Part shown: one piece after another, positions 24,326-37,620 of the stretch | Layout: the number at the start of each line of letters is the position of its first letter | Position numbering within the stretch: position 1 is the stretch's first letter | From: Thermothielavioides terrestris NRRL 8126 | Lineage: Eukaryota > Ascomycota > Sordariomycetes > Sordariales > Chaetomiaceae | DNA: 64,000 nt | Direction of reading: 5' to 3' | Assembly (NCBI RefSeq): GCF_000226115.1 | Contig: NC_016460.1 | Span: forward strand, 3,968,001-4,032,000 | The notes under the pieces: generated by a model | Told to the model about the DNA's origin: nothing | Database searches by the model: none | The model's input: only the letters and a program-made list of their open reading frames with translations | Made by a program: the position numbers and the translations under genes

Positions 24326-27300
24326 ATTATTATTATTATTAATCTTATACCGAAGGGGCTCTAAGTGCTTCGCTACTAAGGGTAAACGGTCCCTCTACCT
24401 CTATCTATACTACTTAAGCGTAGTGCCTACGCTATATTCCTGCTATATAGGGCGGGCCTCCCCAATTCCCCCTCTCTAACTTGCTAGAACTTACCTTTCT
24501 AGCCTAGTAGCGTTGGAGATATAGCGGCCTATATAGCCCTTTGCATACTATTTACTTATGTAATACGCCCTTAGTATAAGCGCCTTAGTCGCTAAGGGCG
24601 CGCTATATACGCTAGGAGGGTAGCTAGAGACTGATCTTCCTACGCCTCTTCCTCCTTTTATACCTTCCGTCTACGTCGCTGCTCCTAGGGCTATTTATAG
24701 GAGGCTTCCCTATTACACTGTCCTAATTGCTATACGCTAACTATATGTTTATAGAGCTCTCTATAGTACTTTTATATCTTACTTCGCCTTTAATATTTAA
24801 CTCGAGTGTAAGCGAGTATTCTTATAAACGCCCTATATATATTAGCTACCTTATAAACGCCTATATACCTCTCCTACTCTTAAATAGTATAAGCAATATA
24901 TATTAGTCCTAGACTCTAGGCCTTTCTATAGCGACTATTAGGTCTCTATAGTATATTGTAAAGTAGGTAACTGTCTTAGGCGCCTCGCTATAGTAGTATA
25001 GTGGTATAGGTGTATCTAGTACCCTTTTCTAAAATAGGAATTGCCTTAGGCCAATAGCTCCTATATATACCTATATAAAAAGGGAGCTCTATACTTTACT
25101 AAGGTCCTTATATACCTATAATATTTAGGTAGAGGGCTCTAGGCTATATAGGTTAGCTATTTCCTTATAGTATATTCTCTCTAGCTTCCTAGCGTCTATA
25201 TAATGTATCTATTGCTCTTTATATACCTTCTACTCCTTTACTATAACTATATCTACATTAGTATAGAGCTAGGGCTTCTAAGGCCTCTACTTATTATTGT
25301 CGTTGCTTTTGCTCTACGCCTTTTCCATTATTGTAGAGTAGTATAAAAGGAGCTACTCCTTAGCCTATACTTGTCTCCGATCTATAGGAGACTCCTCTAT
25401 AGCTAGCTTTAGCCCTAAGGCGCAATGTATATAGCACCTCCTTTTTAGTCTCGACACTACCTTTATATATATATTATATAGGAGCTATATAAGCCCTATC
25501 TTCGAGAGCCTTTATTTGATATAATATATATAGCCTAGCGGTTAAGGTATAGGTCGATAGGGGGTACCTAGGTCTTACTCTTAAGGTTGTAAACTAGTAT
25601 AGCTTTATATATACTAGCAACTACCTAGAGGTAGCCTAATTACGTTGCGCTAAAGCTATATATAATCCTATATAGGATCCTTCTAACTAGCGTCGAAAGA
25701 TACTAGGCTACTACTCTATATAAGAGGATACTCCTAATGACCTTTATATAGATTTCCTAAGCTTATATAATCTATACCCTATACGTCTTCGCTATAAGCC
25801 TTATAAAGGTGAACTTCTATATAGCTATCTTTGCCTCTATTATCTTCTTATATACTTTGAAGAAGAGCTTATAATCTAGCTATATACTTAGGAACCTTGC
25901 CAACTCTACTAGGGCGAGCCTTAGCTAGCCTTTACCTAGGATATTAACGACCTTTGTATATAGCTGCTATACCTTTGTAAAATAGATGAGCTTGCTCTTC
26001 GCTAGTTCGAACTATATACCTTGCTCTATAGAGTACTTCTTATATTTAGTAGACCCCCTTTCTAGTATATAGTAGTATATTAGTATATCTTATCTAAATG
26101 TAAGGAGGTTGGTATTATCTATATACCCAACTGTTAGAAGCCTAGTATATACCTCGAGGGGATAGAATAGGGGGGTAATAAAAAGGATAAATAGCGTTGG
26201 CGATAGTGGTAAACCCTATAGTATACTCTACTATAGGGTTATAGGCTTAACTACTACCCTATTGAACTATAAATATATTGTACAATCTTTAAAATAGCTC
26301 TTTAGAAGTATAATTAGCTTCTTTTCGAAACCTAGTTCCTAGAACGTATATAGTAGCTAGATCTAATCGATATAGTCGAAGGCGCCCTTTAGGTCTAGAT
26401 ATAGTAGCGATATATAGGCGCTATACACTTATATCGTCTTTACTATATTAGTCACTACTTAGATTACTACCTCTATTAACCTATATTGCTAGAAGCCTAT
26501 TTATAACTCTAGAAGTAGCTTATACACTTTGCCTAAATATATTACTTAGTCTATAATAGCTATCTCGATAACTTTATCTATTATACTAAGTAGCGATATT
26601 AGACAATATACCCCTATCTCCTCTAGTTGCTCCTAAGACTTCCCTAGCTTCCTAAGAACAACTACTTATATAACGTAGAATCTATATAGGAAGTGCTCTA
26701 GCTTAAAGCAAATATATATAATTGCTATAAGTACCTTTAATAGCCTACTCTCTTTATTATAAGCCTTAAGGAACTTATTAGTAAGAAAGTCCTTACTAAA
26801 TACCTTATTTAATCTTATATAGCTTATAATCTTTATAATCTCATTGCTATAGACCTCCTAGTTGATAGGTATAGTGTTATCGAAAGACCTTTTAAGCTAG
26901 TCCTAGTTAAAGATACTATTATACTACGCCTATAATATAGGAAAGAAGCGCTTTACTAGCGTCTTTGTCTTCTATATATACGTTATAGCGCTCTAGGGCT
27001 CGCTAGGCCCTAGCTAGAGCGTTGGCAATGCTAGTAGCTTAGGGCGTTAATAGCTTTAGAGCTATATCTACCTCTTAATATCCTATATTAGCTTCTACTC
27101 TTTCAACGCTCTAGTAAACGAATAGCGTTAGTATAGCGTCTACAACTAGCTAATATAGCGTTTAAACTACTTTATCGCCTTATAGTAATACTTTTAGACG
27201 TTTATAGTATAGCTTAACTATTAAATGTGTTTAGCCTTCTTTACTTCCTATATTGCTTTATTGACCTCGAAGTTCTACTATAGTATATAGGACTCTCGAT

Positions 27301-27742
27301 TAAGCTTCTAGTATAGTGCTATAGCGTCTATAATACTAGTTAGCTTATATATTAGGATGTCTATTATATCTTTAAGTTCCTCTACTATATTGATCTCTTC
27401 TAGTAGAGTAAGGAATTATACTTTAGCTTTATACCTTTTATAGTCTAACAACGCCTAGCTATAGCCTAGTAGTATAGCAGCTTTGCCACTACTTCCCCTT
27501 AATAGTACTTTGGCTACCTAAGGTATATAGTCTAAGCCTACTAGGTTAAATGGTCCTAGCTACTAGGCACTACTACCCCTTATTGCCTAGATATAGTTGA
27601 TTATACTATCTCTATTGCTTTAACGAACCTAGGTAGATATACTACAAGGTATATAAAGCTTAAGCTCCTATTCTACTATAATCCAAAGTAGTATATTCGC
27701 TAAATAAAAGGTCCTATTATACCTATTTTATATTGGATAGTA
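24325..27742 (-). mobile_element. LINE Z, 3' segment
   Basis: This minus-strand LINE has an (ATT)n tail at 24322-24341 and a 3' UTR of the ggggctct subfamily. ORF2 follows from about 24630 up to the endonuclease GDFN region, where it is cut by C. The target atattggatagta (27730-27742) is repeated as atattagatagta at 33331-33343, a TpG to TpA difference. The RT YIDN motif is on the minus strand near 26110-26125. Confidence 0.9.
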
Positions 27743-27851
27743 ATTGGGAACGCTTCTTCGCACTCAAACGCCGATTGCAAAGGAACCATTGAGCTAAAAT
27801 CGAATCTAACAATGTAAGTATTCTTAGCACGCCTGATTACCCCTATCTACG

Positions 27852-29513
27852 ATGTTGTAGAGGGGGCGTAGTAGCTACGTAGGTCGCAATGGCGATAGCA
27901 GTAGTCCGATAGTAGGCGCTATAAGTCGCGATACTATAGCTAACGCGTGTAAGCACCTCGACCAACGCGACCGAAGACTTAGGCTCCCTCCTATAGAAGC
28001 TATGAACGATCGGAATATATATACCGAGGGCGCTAGAGACGAATGATCGAGGCTTTTATAGGAGTTCTACGCCCTAGTGCCACTAGAGATATAGCTATAT
28101 ATATAGGCTACTATATATATATATTACTATAAAGGGTTTTAAGATAAGCTAAACTACCTTTATAATATATACGAGCTATATAAGAGCGTCGACTATATAA
28201 AAGAGGAGGTTATATAGATAAAGAATAAGGTTGAGCTATAGGTAGACGCTAAAGGTGCCTAGGCGAGGACCTAGGCCTAGGTAGCAAGGTAGGGAGTAGC
28301 TATAATAACGGTGCTCTAGCTATTTGAAAGCTATATATAGCATATATCGAAGAAGCTGTTTTATAAGCTTATAATTGACCTTAGGTAGGCGCCTATAGAT
28401 ATCGTTAATAGAAGCGTAGGGGATATAATCTAGGCGGTTAATATAGCTATAGCTATAATAGGAGCGACTATAAGAAACGGTAGAAGTAGCGCTATTGTAG
28501 TATAGAAGCTACTAAAGAGTAGGAATATAGTAGTTATATTCGAAGAAGATTACTAAGCGTAGTTTGCTAATAAATATAATAAGGTATAGGTTACTACTAT
28601 ATTTAGGGCAACTATAGTACTTAAGCGCTATACCTTTATAGTACTAATGAAGAGCGTTTAGCTAGCTACCTTAACGAGGTATAAAGACAACTTCGACTAT
28701 TTAGTAGTAGACCTAGTAAGGGAAAACAAGGTCTAAATTATATATATAAAGCTATATATACTATAGGGCAGTACTAAGGACAAACAAAGACTATAAACAA
28801 TATATATATTGGTCGAGCTCTTTATAGTTAAGGAAGCTATAAAGCTTATCGACTAGGGTGTTCTACTCGACTATATAGTCTACCTTTATAAACACTTCGA
28901 GGGTATAGTATATACAATTCTATACTTTAAATATAAGAAATAAGGATATAAAGCGATATTCTATAAAGAAGAGGAGGTATATTATCTAGTTTATATCTAT
29001 ATAGTATATAGCGATAGTAGTATTGTAAAAGAGTAAAAGGTATAGTGCTCTATAAAGATTGACCTAGCTAGGCACTAGCCGAAGTACATTAACTATAGAG
29101 ATACCTATATAGCCTTTGATATAAGCTATAAGGTTATAAAGGAATAGTATAAGCGTATAAGAAAGTAGTTCTTTAACTACTTACTTACGTTCTCTATACC
29201 CTAGCCTTAGGTAACAATAGTAGTAGGGACAAATATATAGTATAGAAGTTAGGAAGATAAATTAAGAGAGTAACACCTAAGGAAACGCCTTACTAAAGTA
29301 AGCTAGCCTACTGATATTTAGAAGGTAGGATGCTCTAATAGTATAGACCTATTCTAGTTTAGAGTACTCTTATAAACGTTCTAGGGAGCTAGTATATAAA
29401 ATAGGAGCGCTACTTATATAGCGCCTCTATATAATATAAGTGTAGAGCTAGCTTTATAGCCTAATATAGTTATAACTAAGGGCCTCTATTCTATATTAAG
29501 TATATAGCTATAA
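27852..29513 (+). pseudogene. LINE C ORF1 (zinc-knuckle protein), dead
   Basis: An ATG is retained at 27852, followed within two codons by a TAG that was probably CAG. The frame then continues through the zinc knuckles near 28922-29130, whose Cys codons now read Tyr. The end overlaps the ORF2 start at 29510 (ataa, inferred ancestral ATGA). Confidence 0.78.
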
Positions 29514-32500
29514 CGCTAAAGGTACTCTATTAGAATACTAATAGCAATAGATACTGCTTTAACTAGGCGCTAAAGAGGAGAGAAGAGTTCGATCTAATAG
29601 CGATTTAAGAGCTACTAATCTATTTAACTACGACCCTGCCTACCTTGCCCTATAGGCGAGGTAGGCAATATAAGATAATATACAACGCTAGTAGAGTAGC
29701 GTTGTATATAAGTAAGCGCCTTGACTATATAATATAGTCTACTAAGGCTAGGGAAGACTAGATAGTAGTAATATTTAAGAAGGAGAGGTTAGACCCCTTT
29801 ATAGTATAGTCTATCTACTTGTCTAACTAGGAGCTAGGATAGCGATCGCTACTTTATACTCTAGTAGAGTAGAAGCTAAGAGGGCGTAATATACTTATAG
29901 GCGACTTTAACGCCTACTATCTAATATAGGATAAATATAATAGAACCTCTAAGTCGATAGGTATACTACTCTAGATCGTAGTAGAATAGGAGCTTAAGCT
30001 CTATATACTTTATAGTATAGTACGTCTACCTAGGTTCAATAGAGTAATAGAGACGGTATAATTGACTATATCTAAGCAATATAGGATAGTAGTGCCTAGT
30101 AGCTAGGGCTACTTAATTTAGTAGACTTAGACTATATACTCTAGGTAGCTAAAGTACTATTAAAGGAAAGTAGTAGTAAAGCCGTTATACTACTAAGCTA
30201 TAGCTAGGCGCTACTAGACTATAAAAGGTATAAGACTAAGGTATAGTTCTTTACCCTACTAAGGGAGATTAATATAGTAGAGTAGCTCAAAGATATAGTA
30301 GACACCCTAATATATAAGCTAATTAATATTATAGATATAATAGCGCTATATTAGAAGCTTAATTAGAGGTCCTATACACTATAGTAGAACTTCGAAGTTG
30401 CTAAAGCGATATAGGAGGCGAAGAGGGCTAAGTATATCTAGCGATTAAGCTATATAGTAAGCTTCTAAGTGTACTACTATAAGGCAATATAGCGGTTTAA
30501 GTACTATACTAGCCGATTATAGACACTATATTAGCACTACTCTTTAGCTAAAGCGTCGAAGGAGTAGAAGTTTATATAGGATATTAAGAGGTAAATACGA
30601 CTTCGAAGCTACTAACGCCCTAAACCTCTAGCGTTGCTAGTACTCTATCTAGGGCTTAGCGAGCCTTAGAACGTTATAATATACGCCTAGAAGGCTAAGA
30701 TACTAGTAGAGCACTTCTTTCCTATACTATAGATATAGAACGATAGTATCCCTAACTAAGACTAGCTTAAAGAGTCTTTCTATAATACTATACCTATTAA
30801 CTAGGAGGTCTATAGTACTAAGATTATAGAGATTATAAGCTATATAGAATCGAATAAAGTACTTAGCAAGGACCTCTTTATTAACAAGTTCCTTAAGGCC
30901 TATAATAAAGAAGGTAAGCTATCGAAAGTGCTTATAGCGATTATATACACTTGCTTTTAGCTAGAGTACTTCCTATATAGATTCTATACTATATAGGTAG
31001 TTGTCTTTAGGAAGCTAGGGAAGTCTCTAGAGTAGCTAACAGAGGTAGAGGTATACTATCTAATATTGCTATTTAGTATAGTAGGTAAAATCATCGAGGT
31101 AGCTATTATAGACTAAGTAATATATATAGCTAAGGCGTATAAGCTACTCCTAGAGATATAGATAGGCTTCTAGTAATATAAGTCTATAGAGATAGCGATC
31201 TAGGTAGTAACTAATATAGTAAAGATAGTATAGGTGTATAGCGCCTATATTTCGCTATTATAGCTAGACTTGAAAGGCGCTTTCGACTAGGTCGACTAGG
31301 TCTAGCTACTATATATACTCTAGAAGCTAGGCTTTAAAAGGAAGCTAATTATATTTCTAAAGAGCTACTTTAAAGATTATATAGTATACCTATAGTTCAA
31401 TAGGATTATAGCCAAGCCTACAACTCTATAGTAAGGTACGCTATAGGGCTTGCTACTATCGCTAATACTATTTATCCTTTATATTACCCTTCTATTTTAT
31501 ACCTTTAAAGTATATACTAGGCTTTTAATGGTCGGGTATATAGATAATATTAACCTCTTTATATTTAGATAGGATATACTAATATACTACTATATACTAG
31601 AAAGGGGGTTTACTAAGTATAAGAAATAGGCGGTAGAACAAGATATATAGTTCAAACCTATAAAAAGCGAGTTTATCTACTTTATAAGGGTATAGTAGCT
31701 ATATACTAAGGTCGTTAATATCTTAGGTAAAGGCTAACTAGGGCTCGCCCTAATAGAATTAGTAAGGTTCCTAGGTATATAGCTAGATTGTAAGCTCTCC
31801 TTTAAAGCGTATAAAAAGGTGGTAGAAGCGAAGATAGCTATATAGAAGTTCGCCTTTATAAGGCTTATAATAAAGACTTATAGAGTATATATTATATAAG
31901 CTTAGGAGATCTATATAAAGGTTATTAGGAATATCCTTTTATATAGAGTAGTAGTATAGTATACTCTAATACTAGTTGGAGGGACCCTATATAGGATTAT
32001 ATATAGCTTTAGTGTAATATAGTTAGGCTACCTTTAGATAGTTATAGGTATATACAAGGCTATACTAGTTTATAACCTTAAAAGTGAGACCTAGGTACCC
32101 TCTATCGATCTATACCTTAACTGCTAAGTGGCGTATATTAAATAAAGGCTCTAAAGGATAGGGCTTATATAGCTCTTATACAATATATATATAAAGGTAG
32201 TGTCGAGGCTAAAGAGGAGACGCTATATACGTTGTACCCTAGGGATAAAGCTAGCTATAGGGGATTCCCCTATAGAACAGAGGTAGGTATAGGCTAAGAA
32301 ATAGCTCCTTTTATACTACCCTATAGTAGTAGAAGAGGCGTAGAGCAAAAGTAGTAAAGATACTAGATAGAGGCCCTAAGAGCTTTAGCTTTATACTAAT
32401 ATAGATATAGTTATAGTAAAGGAGTAGAAGATATATAGAGAGTTATAGATATATTATATAGACGCTAGAAAGCTAGAAAGGGTATATTATAGAGAAGTAG

Positions 32501-33050
32501 CTAACCTATATAGCCTAGAGCCCCCTACCTAAATACTATAGGTATATAAGGACCTTAGCAAATTATAAAGCTCTCTCCTTATATAAATATATATAAGAGC
32601 TATTAGCTTAAGGCAGTTCCTATTCTAGAAAGGTATACTAGATATACCTATACTACTCTACTACTATAGTAAAGCGCCTAAGACCATTGTCTACCTTACA
32701 ATATACTATAAGGACCTAGTGGTTATAGTAGAAAGGCCTAGCGTCTAGGACCAGTATACGCTACTTATACTACTTAAGAGTAGGAAGGGCACTTAGATAC
32801 TTATAGGATAGCTAATATATACTAGGCGTCTATAGGAGTACCGGCTAGCGCTTAAATTGAATGTCGAAGGCGAAGTAGAATATAAAGGAGCAGTAGAAAG
32901 CTTTATAAATATATAGTCGACGTATAAAAGCTAGGACAATATAGTAGAGGAGCCTCTAGCCAATAGCTGCGAAGACAATAGTATAAGTAAGGGATATAAG
33001 AGGAAGAAGAGATATAGGAAGGTCGGCCTCTAGCTACTCTCCTTGTATAT
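29510..33050 (+). pseudogene. LINE C ORF2 (endonuclease-reverse transcriptase), dead
   Basis: The endonuclease QEP-type glutamate codon GAG is kept near 29607, whereas copies A, B, D and G have AAG. GDFN is at 29900. RT motif A, LDLKGAFD, is at 31264. The catalytic motif reads YIDN at 31537-31548. The basic tail and the end fall near 33000-33050. A small insertion near 30016 is present relative to B. It is dead through RIP nonsense codons. Confidence 0.86.
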
Positions 33051-33283
33051 ACTATACGCCTAGCGACTAAGGCGTTTACACTAGGGGTGTACTACGTAAG
33101 CAAGTAGTATACAACGGGCTATATAGGCCGCTATATCTCCGTCGCTACTAGGCTAGAAAGGTAAGTTCTAGTAAGTTGGAAAGAGGAAGTTAGGGAGGCC
33201 CGCCCTATATAGTAGGAACGTAGCGTAGGCGCTATATATAAGTAGTATATATAGAGGTAGAGGGACCGCTTACCCTTAGTAGC

Positions 33284-33300
33284 GAGGCACTAAGTGCCTC
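33284..33300 (+). promoter_or_regulatory. LINE 3'-end hairpin (copy C)
   Basis: The sequence gaggcactaagtgcctc has perfect 8-bp arms around one base. Copy B has TpA in both places where C has CpA and TpG, so pairing is preserved. It lies about 15 bp upstream of the tail. It is inferred to be the RT recognition stem. Confidence 0.62.
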
Positions 33301-33330
33301 TTCGGTATAAGATTAATAATAATAATAATA

Positions 33331-35506
33331 ATATTAGATAGTATATATTAAAGTTGTCTATAAGTATATTATACCCTTTTAGCTCCTACTCTATAAAGGT
33401 ATAGAGCGGCGACCTCTATCTTAGCTCCTAGTTAGACGAGTAGATAGACTATACTATAAAGGGGTCTAACTCCTCCTTTTTAAACGTTATTACTACCTAG
33501 TCTTCCCCTACTTTTATAGACTATATTATATAGTTAAGGCGCTTACTTATATATAGCATTGCCTTTCTTATATTATATATTATCTTATACCTCTTACTTT
33601 ACCTATAAGGCGGGGCTAGTAGGGTTGTATTTAGCCGAATTAACGGCTTTTAAATTACTACTAAGTTGAACTTCTCTCTCCCCTTTAGTACCTAGTTAAG
33701 GTAGTATCTACTATTATTAGTATTCTAGTAAAATACTTTTAACGTTATAGCTATATACTTAGTATTAAATAGGGGCCCTTAGTTATAACTATATTAGGCT
33801 ATAAAGCTAGCTCTATACTTATACTATATAAGGGCGTTATATAGGTAGCGCTCCCTTCTTATACCTTAGCCCCCTAGAACGTCTATAAAAGTACCTTAAA
33901 CTAGAATAGGTCTATACTATTAGAGCACCTAGCTTTTTAGATATCGGTAGGCTAGCTTGCCTTAGTAGGGTACTTTCTTAGGTGCTACTCTACCAACTTG
34001 TCCTCCTAGCTTCTATATTATATACTTGTCCCTATAGTCGTTGCCGCCTAGGGTTAGAGTATATAGAATATAAGTAGATAGTCGAGGAACCACTTTCTTA
34101 TATATCGACGCTACTTCTATACTACTTTATAGCCTATATTAAAGGCTATATAAACGCCTCTATAGTTAATATACTTTGGCTAGTACTTAGTTAGGTTGGT
34201 CCTTATAAGGTACTTCGCCTCCTACTCTTTTATAGTGCTATTATTACTATATACTATATAGATATAGATTAGGTAGTACACCTCCTCTTCTTTATAAAAT
34301 ACCGCTTTATATCCCTATTTCCTATATTTAAAGTATAGAATTGTATATACTACGCCTTCGAAGTGCTTATAAGGGTAGACTATATAGTTAAGTAGGACGC
34401 CTTAGTCGATAAGCTTTGTAGCTTCCTCTATTATATAGAGCTCGACTAATATATATATTATATATAGCCTCTAATTGTCTTTAGCACTACCCTATAGTAT
34501 ATATAGCCTTATATATATAACTTAGACTTTATTCTCCTTCGCTAGATCTACTACTAGGCAGTTAAAGCTATCTCTATACCTTGTTAAAGTAGCTAGCTAA
34601 ACGCCTTTCGCTAATATAGCAAAGGTATAGCACTTAAGTACTATAGTCGCTTTAAATATAGTAGTAACCTATACTTTGTTATCCTTGTTAACGAACTATA
34701 CTTAGCGATCCTCTTTAAATATAACTACTATGTTCCTACTCTTTAGTAGCTTCTATACTACAATTGTACTACTTCTACCACCTTCTGTCGTTGCTCCTAT
34801 AGTAGCTATAGCTATATTGACCGCCTAGACTATATTACCTATACTCCTATAGACAATATCTATAGGCGCCTATCTAAGGTTGATTACTAGTTTGTAGAAC
34901 AGCTTCTTTAGTATATACTATATACGGCTTTCAAATATCTAGGGCGCTACTACTATAGTAATGCCCTACCTAGCTACCTAGGCCTAGGTCTTCGCCTATA
35001 CGCCTCTAGCGCCTAGCTATAGCCTAACTTTATTTCTTATCTATATAACCTCCTCTTTTATATAGTCGATACTTTTATATAGCTTATATATATTATAGGG
35101 GTAGTTTAGCTTATCTCAAAATACCTTATAGTAGTATATATATATAATAGCCTATATATATAGCTATATCTTTAATGGCACTAAGGCATGAAATTCTTAT
35201 AAAAGCCTCGATTTCTTGTTGCTAGCGCCTTTGGTATATATATTCCAATCGTTTATAGCTCTTATAGGAGGGAGCCTAAGTCTTTGGTCGTATTGGTCGG
35301 GGTACTTATATATATTAACTATAGCGTCGCGATTTATAGAGCCCTCTACTAGGCCACTACGATCGCTACTATAGTCTATACGGCCGCTACGCCCCCTCTG
35401 CGATATTGTAGATAGGGGTAACTAGGTACGCTAAGAACGTTTACGTTGTTAGATTTGATTTTAGCTTGACGGTTCCTTTGTAATCAGCGTTTAAGTGCTT
35501 AAAGAG
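33331..35506 (-). mobile_element. LINE Z, 5' segment
   Basis: Z resumes with the endonuclease part of ORF2 (minus-strand GDFN near 33355), the ORF2 start near 33740, all of ORF1, and a 5' end near 35506 that is slightly rearranged (gtgcttaaagagg instead of gtgcaaagaag). About 33 bp of filler (35507-35539) precede the right target duplication. Z totals about 5.6 kb without C. Confidence 0.9.
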
Positions 35507-35539
35507 GACTTCCTTTAGTTTAAATCTTATTATTTTCTT
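35507..35539. other. Filler at the 5' junction of LINE Z
   Basis: These are thirty-three bases between the Z 5' end and the right target duplication. This is the longest such filler in the window. The bases do not match the LINE 5' end of other copies. Confidence 0.55.
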
Positions 35540-36700
35540 TATATAAAGTATATAATGCTCCTTTATAAGAGAGTTAGCTTCGGAAAATATAAGTTTACTT
35601 AGTACAATAGTAATGATATTATATATAACTAGCTTGTAAAAGCCTTTATAGCGCTTCTCCTAGCCTAGCACTAAGACGATAGCCTACTATAAGCAGAAGG
35701 CCACCTAGAACAAGTAGTAGAACTTAATGACAGCTATATACATTGTATATAAGAACCTTTTATATTAAAGTAGTGTAAAACCTCTATACCAACCTACCCC
35801 ACTACACCTAGGACTAGGCGTACGAGATAGCTCCTAAAGGAATATAGTGTCCCTCTAGATAGATGAAGATAGTGCGTATCAAGTAGTAGGAAGGATGTCT
35901 CCTCAATAGGTAGATACATAGCTTAGGTAAGTCTAGTAGAATGTAGTAGAAGGATAAAAAACAATAAGAATAAGGTTAGAGCTTAATAGTTCGAATGCCT
36001 ATTGTCTAGTGGATTAGAGTAATAGACTGCCTAGACATAGGGACTATCATAGCATATACGCAAGTCGCTACTAAACAGGGGCTAGCACAACCCTAAGATG
36101 GAGCGAGTACCTAGATCCTAGAGACTTATATCTATAACGTGCAATATAACGTATAGGCTTAGAGCCTAGGAACTATAGCTAAAAAGGTGGATAGTCGCCT
36201 ACTGAAATAGAGGCAGATCCTAATCCTCTAAGGATTAGCCTCTAATTATAATAGGAGATATACCTAGACAATGTCGCCCTAGAGACTACACCTACTTGTC
36301 CTAGTCACTACTATAGTACTATTATAATCTTTTACCTTAAGGTATTCTACCGATAGTACTTAAAGACTTCTATTATAGATTCTAATCCTTCTTCCTCTAC
36401 TAGCTAAAATACTATCTATTTATAATACTTTAACTTAGATACCTATATCCTTGTCCTATTTATTACTATTAGTCACTGTTAATTCGTCTATAAATCTAGT
36501 ACGACTTTAAAACTCTAAGATAAAGTCTCTTTCTAGTTCTCGCCTCTTATCTCCTTTACCTCTTAGTATTCTACTATAGGGAGAGGCGCTCTCTATAGAG
36601 GACCTACTATAGAGGATATAGGCTTATATTACCTAACTTTAGGCCTTAAAGGAGCTTAAAGACTAAGAGTAGGAACTACTCTAGTCGTTAGGAATAGGTA
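35540..36700. other. Non-LINE leader or flank upstream of Gypsy gag, partly RIP-poor
   Basis: About 1.16 kb has no recognisable coding sequence. Before the X and Z insertions it was joined directly to 1713-2064. From about 35690 to 36260 it retains CpA and TpG (36001-36060: 10 TpA, 3 CpA, 3 TpG by hand count) compared with the LINE DNA. It lies directly upstream of the Gypsy gag remnant and may be LTR plus untranslated leader, or single-copy host DNA. I could not find a primer-binding site or LTR ends with confidence. Confidence 0.4.
36209..36243. repeat. Bulged inverted repeat in the Gypsy leader
   Basis: Eight-base arms ctaatcct/aggattag surround cta at 36220-36238. They are extended after an asymmetric bulge by agagg (36209-36213) and cctct (36239-36243). 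It would fold as a stable RNA stem. The role is unknown; leader structures are common in LTR elements, but this is not evidence of function. Confidence 0.5.
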
Positions 36701-36759
36701 AGCTACCTAATAAATGGAAAAGAAATGGCGCTAGATCGACCGACGATAGCGAAGATAGG

Positions 36760-37620
36760 GGGTAGGAACGTTAAGCTATTAAAGTTAAGAACATTATACT
36801 ATTAGAAGAGAACATTACTTTTTAAAAATATTAAATTTAGCTCTAAGATCTTTATTAAGCCTTTAAAAGCAATCTTAAATACTTTAAAATAGAAAAGAAT
36901 TAAATCTTCTTCGCTATTAATAAGATAGAGTAGACGCTATATACCTATTAGTATAGCTACTATAACGATCTACTAAAGGAAAAGTAGAAAGCTATTAAAT
37001 TAATATAGAAGGTTTTTAAAGATTAGACCACTTTATATATTAAGGACTTTACTAATAGTTAGTTGAAGATCATTAAAGCTATCGACTAAGTAAACTAATA
37101 AAAGGGCTAAAGTCTTTTAAACTTCTATTAATACCCTAATTTCTTAGAGGCCTAGACTAAGTACTAAGATAATAAGAAGTAGACTCTCCTATTCTACTCT
37201 AAGTTATTGCTATAAATTCAATTATATATCGACTAGTACTTCTTTAAAAAACCTAAGACCTATAAGGCTATAGTCTAGCTAGTAACTTAGATCTAAAATA
37301 TTAAATAGCGTAATATTTGCTAGAGACCTCTAAAAGTCGATTAAAGATCTAGATAGCTCTTCGACTATAGATAGCAAGGTTGAGGGTAATCTATACGTTA
37401 GGACTATTATAGTTGGCCCTACTCTAATAATATAGTAGAGAAAGAAAAGTAGAACTATAATAATAAAGAGACGAAAGATAAGAGTAACAACTCCTTTACC
37501 TATTAGACCTATAGTAAAATAGGTCACTTCTTCTACAACTACTTTAAGAAGCTTAAAGATATAAATAAAGTTAAAGGTATAGAACGCTAAGGGTATAGGG
37601 GTACTTGTTATACCCTAAGA
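36760..37620 (+). pseudogene. Gypsy-type gag remnant with CCHC knuckle
   Basis: A single frame from about 36841 to 37600 reads as a lysine- and isoleucine-rich protein broken by TAG/TAA. It ends in a zinc knuckle at 37501-37542 with spacing C-x2-C-x4-H-x4-C. Three Cys are now Tyr by TGC to TAC and the His codon CAC is intact. This is the nucleocapsid module of an LTR retrotransposon capsid protein. The start is unknown. It lies directly upstream of pol in the same orientation. RIP is present but milder than in the LINEs. Confidence 0.7.

Larger units (their letters stand above)
27753..33330 (+). mobile_element. LINE C, complete plus-strand copy in Z
   Basis: This full-length copy (5.58 kb) is flanked by the 13-bp duplication described for Z. 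Ten filler bases (27743-27752, attgggaacg) precede its 5' end. The 5' terminus is the least altered of the family (cttcttcgcactcaaacgcc). The tail is (AAT)n at 33314-33330. The orientation is opposite to its host Z. Confidence 0.93.

Noticed and set aside
35985..36060. tRNA-like string (gttcgaat near gtctagtggatt)
   Set aside because: The T-loop-like piece lies upstream of the D-loop-like piece, the wrong order for one tRNA, and no acceptor stem pairs. It does not form a cloverleaf.
37330..37527. Minus-strand open frame of 65 codons
   Set aside because: It is antisense to the Gypsy gag remnant and covers its zinc knuckle region on the wrong strand. The composition (Ile, Leu, Phe) is what antisense AT-rich DNA gives.
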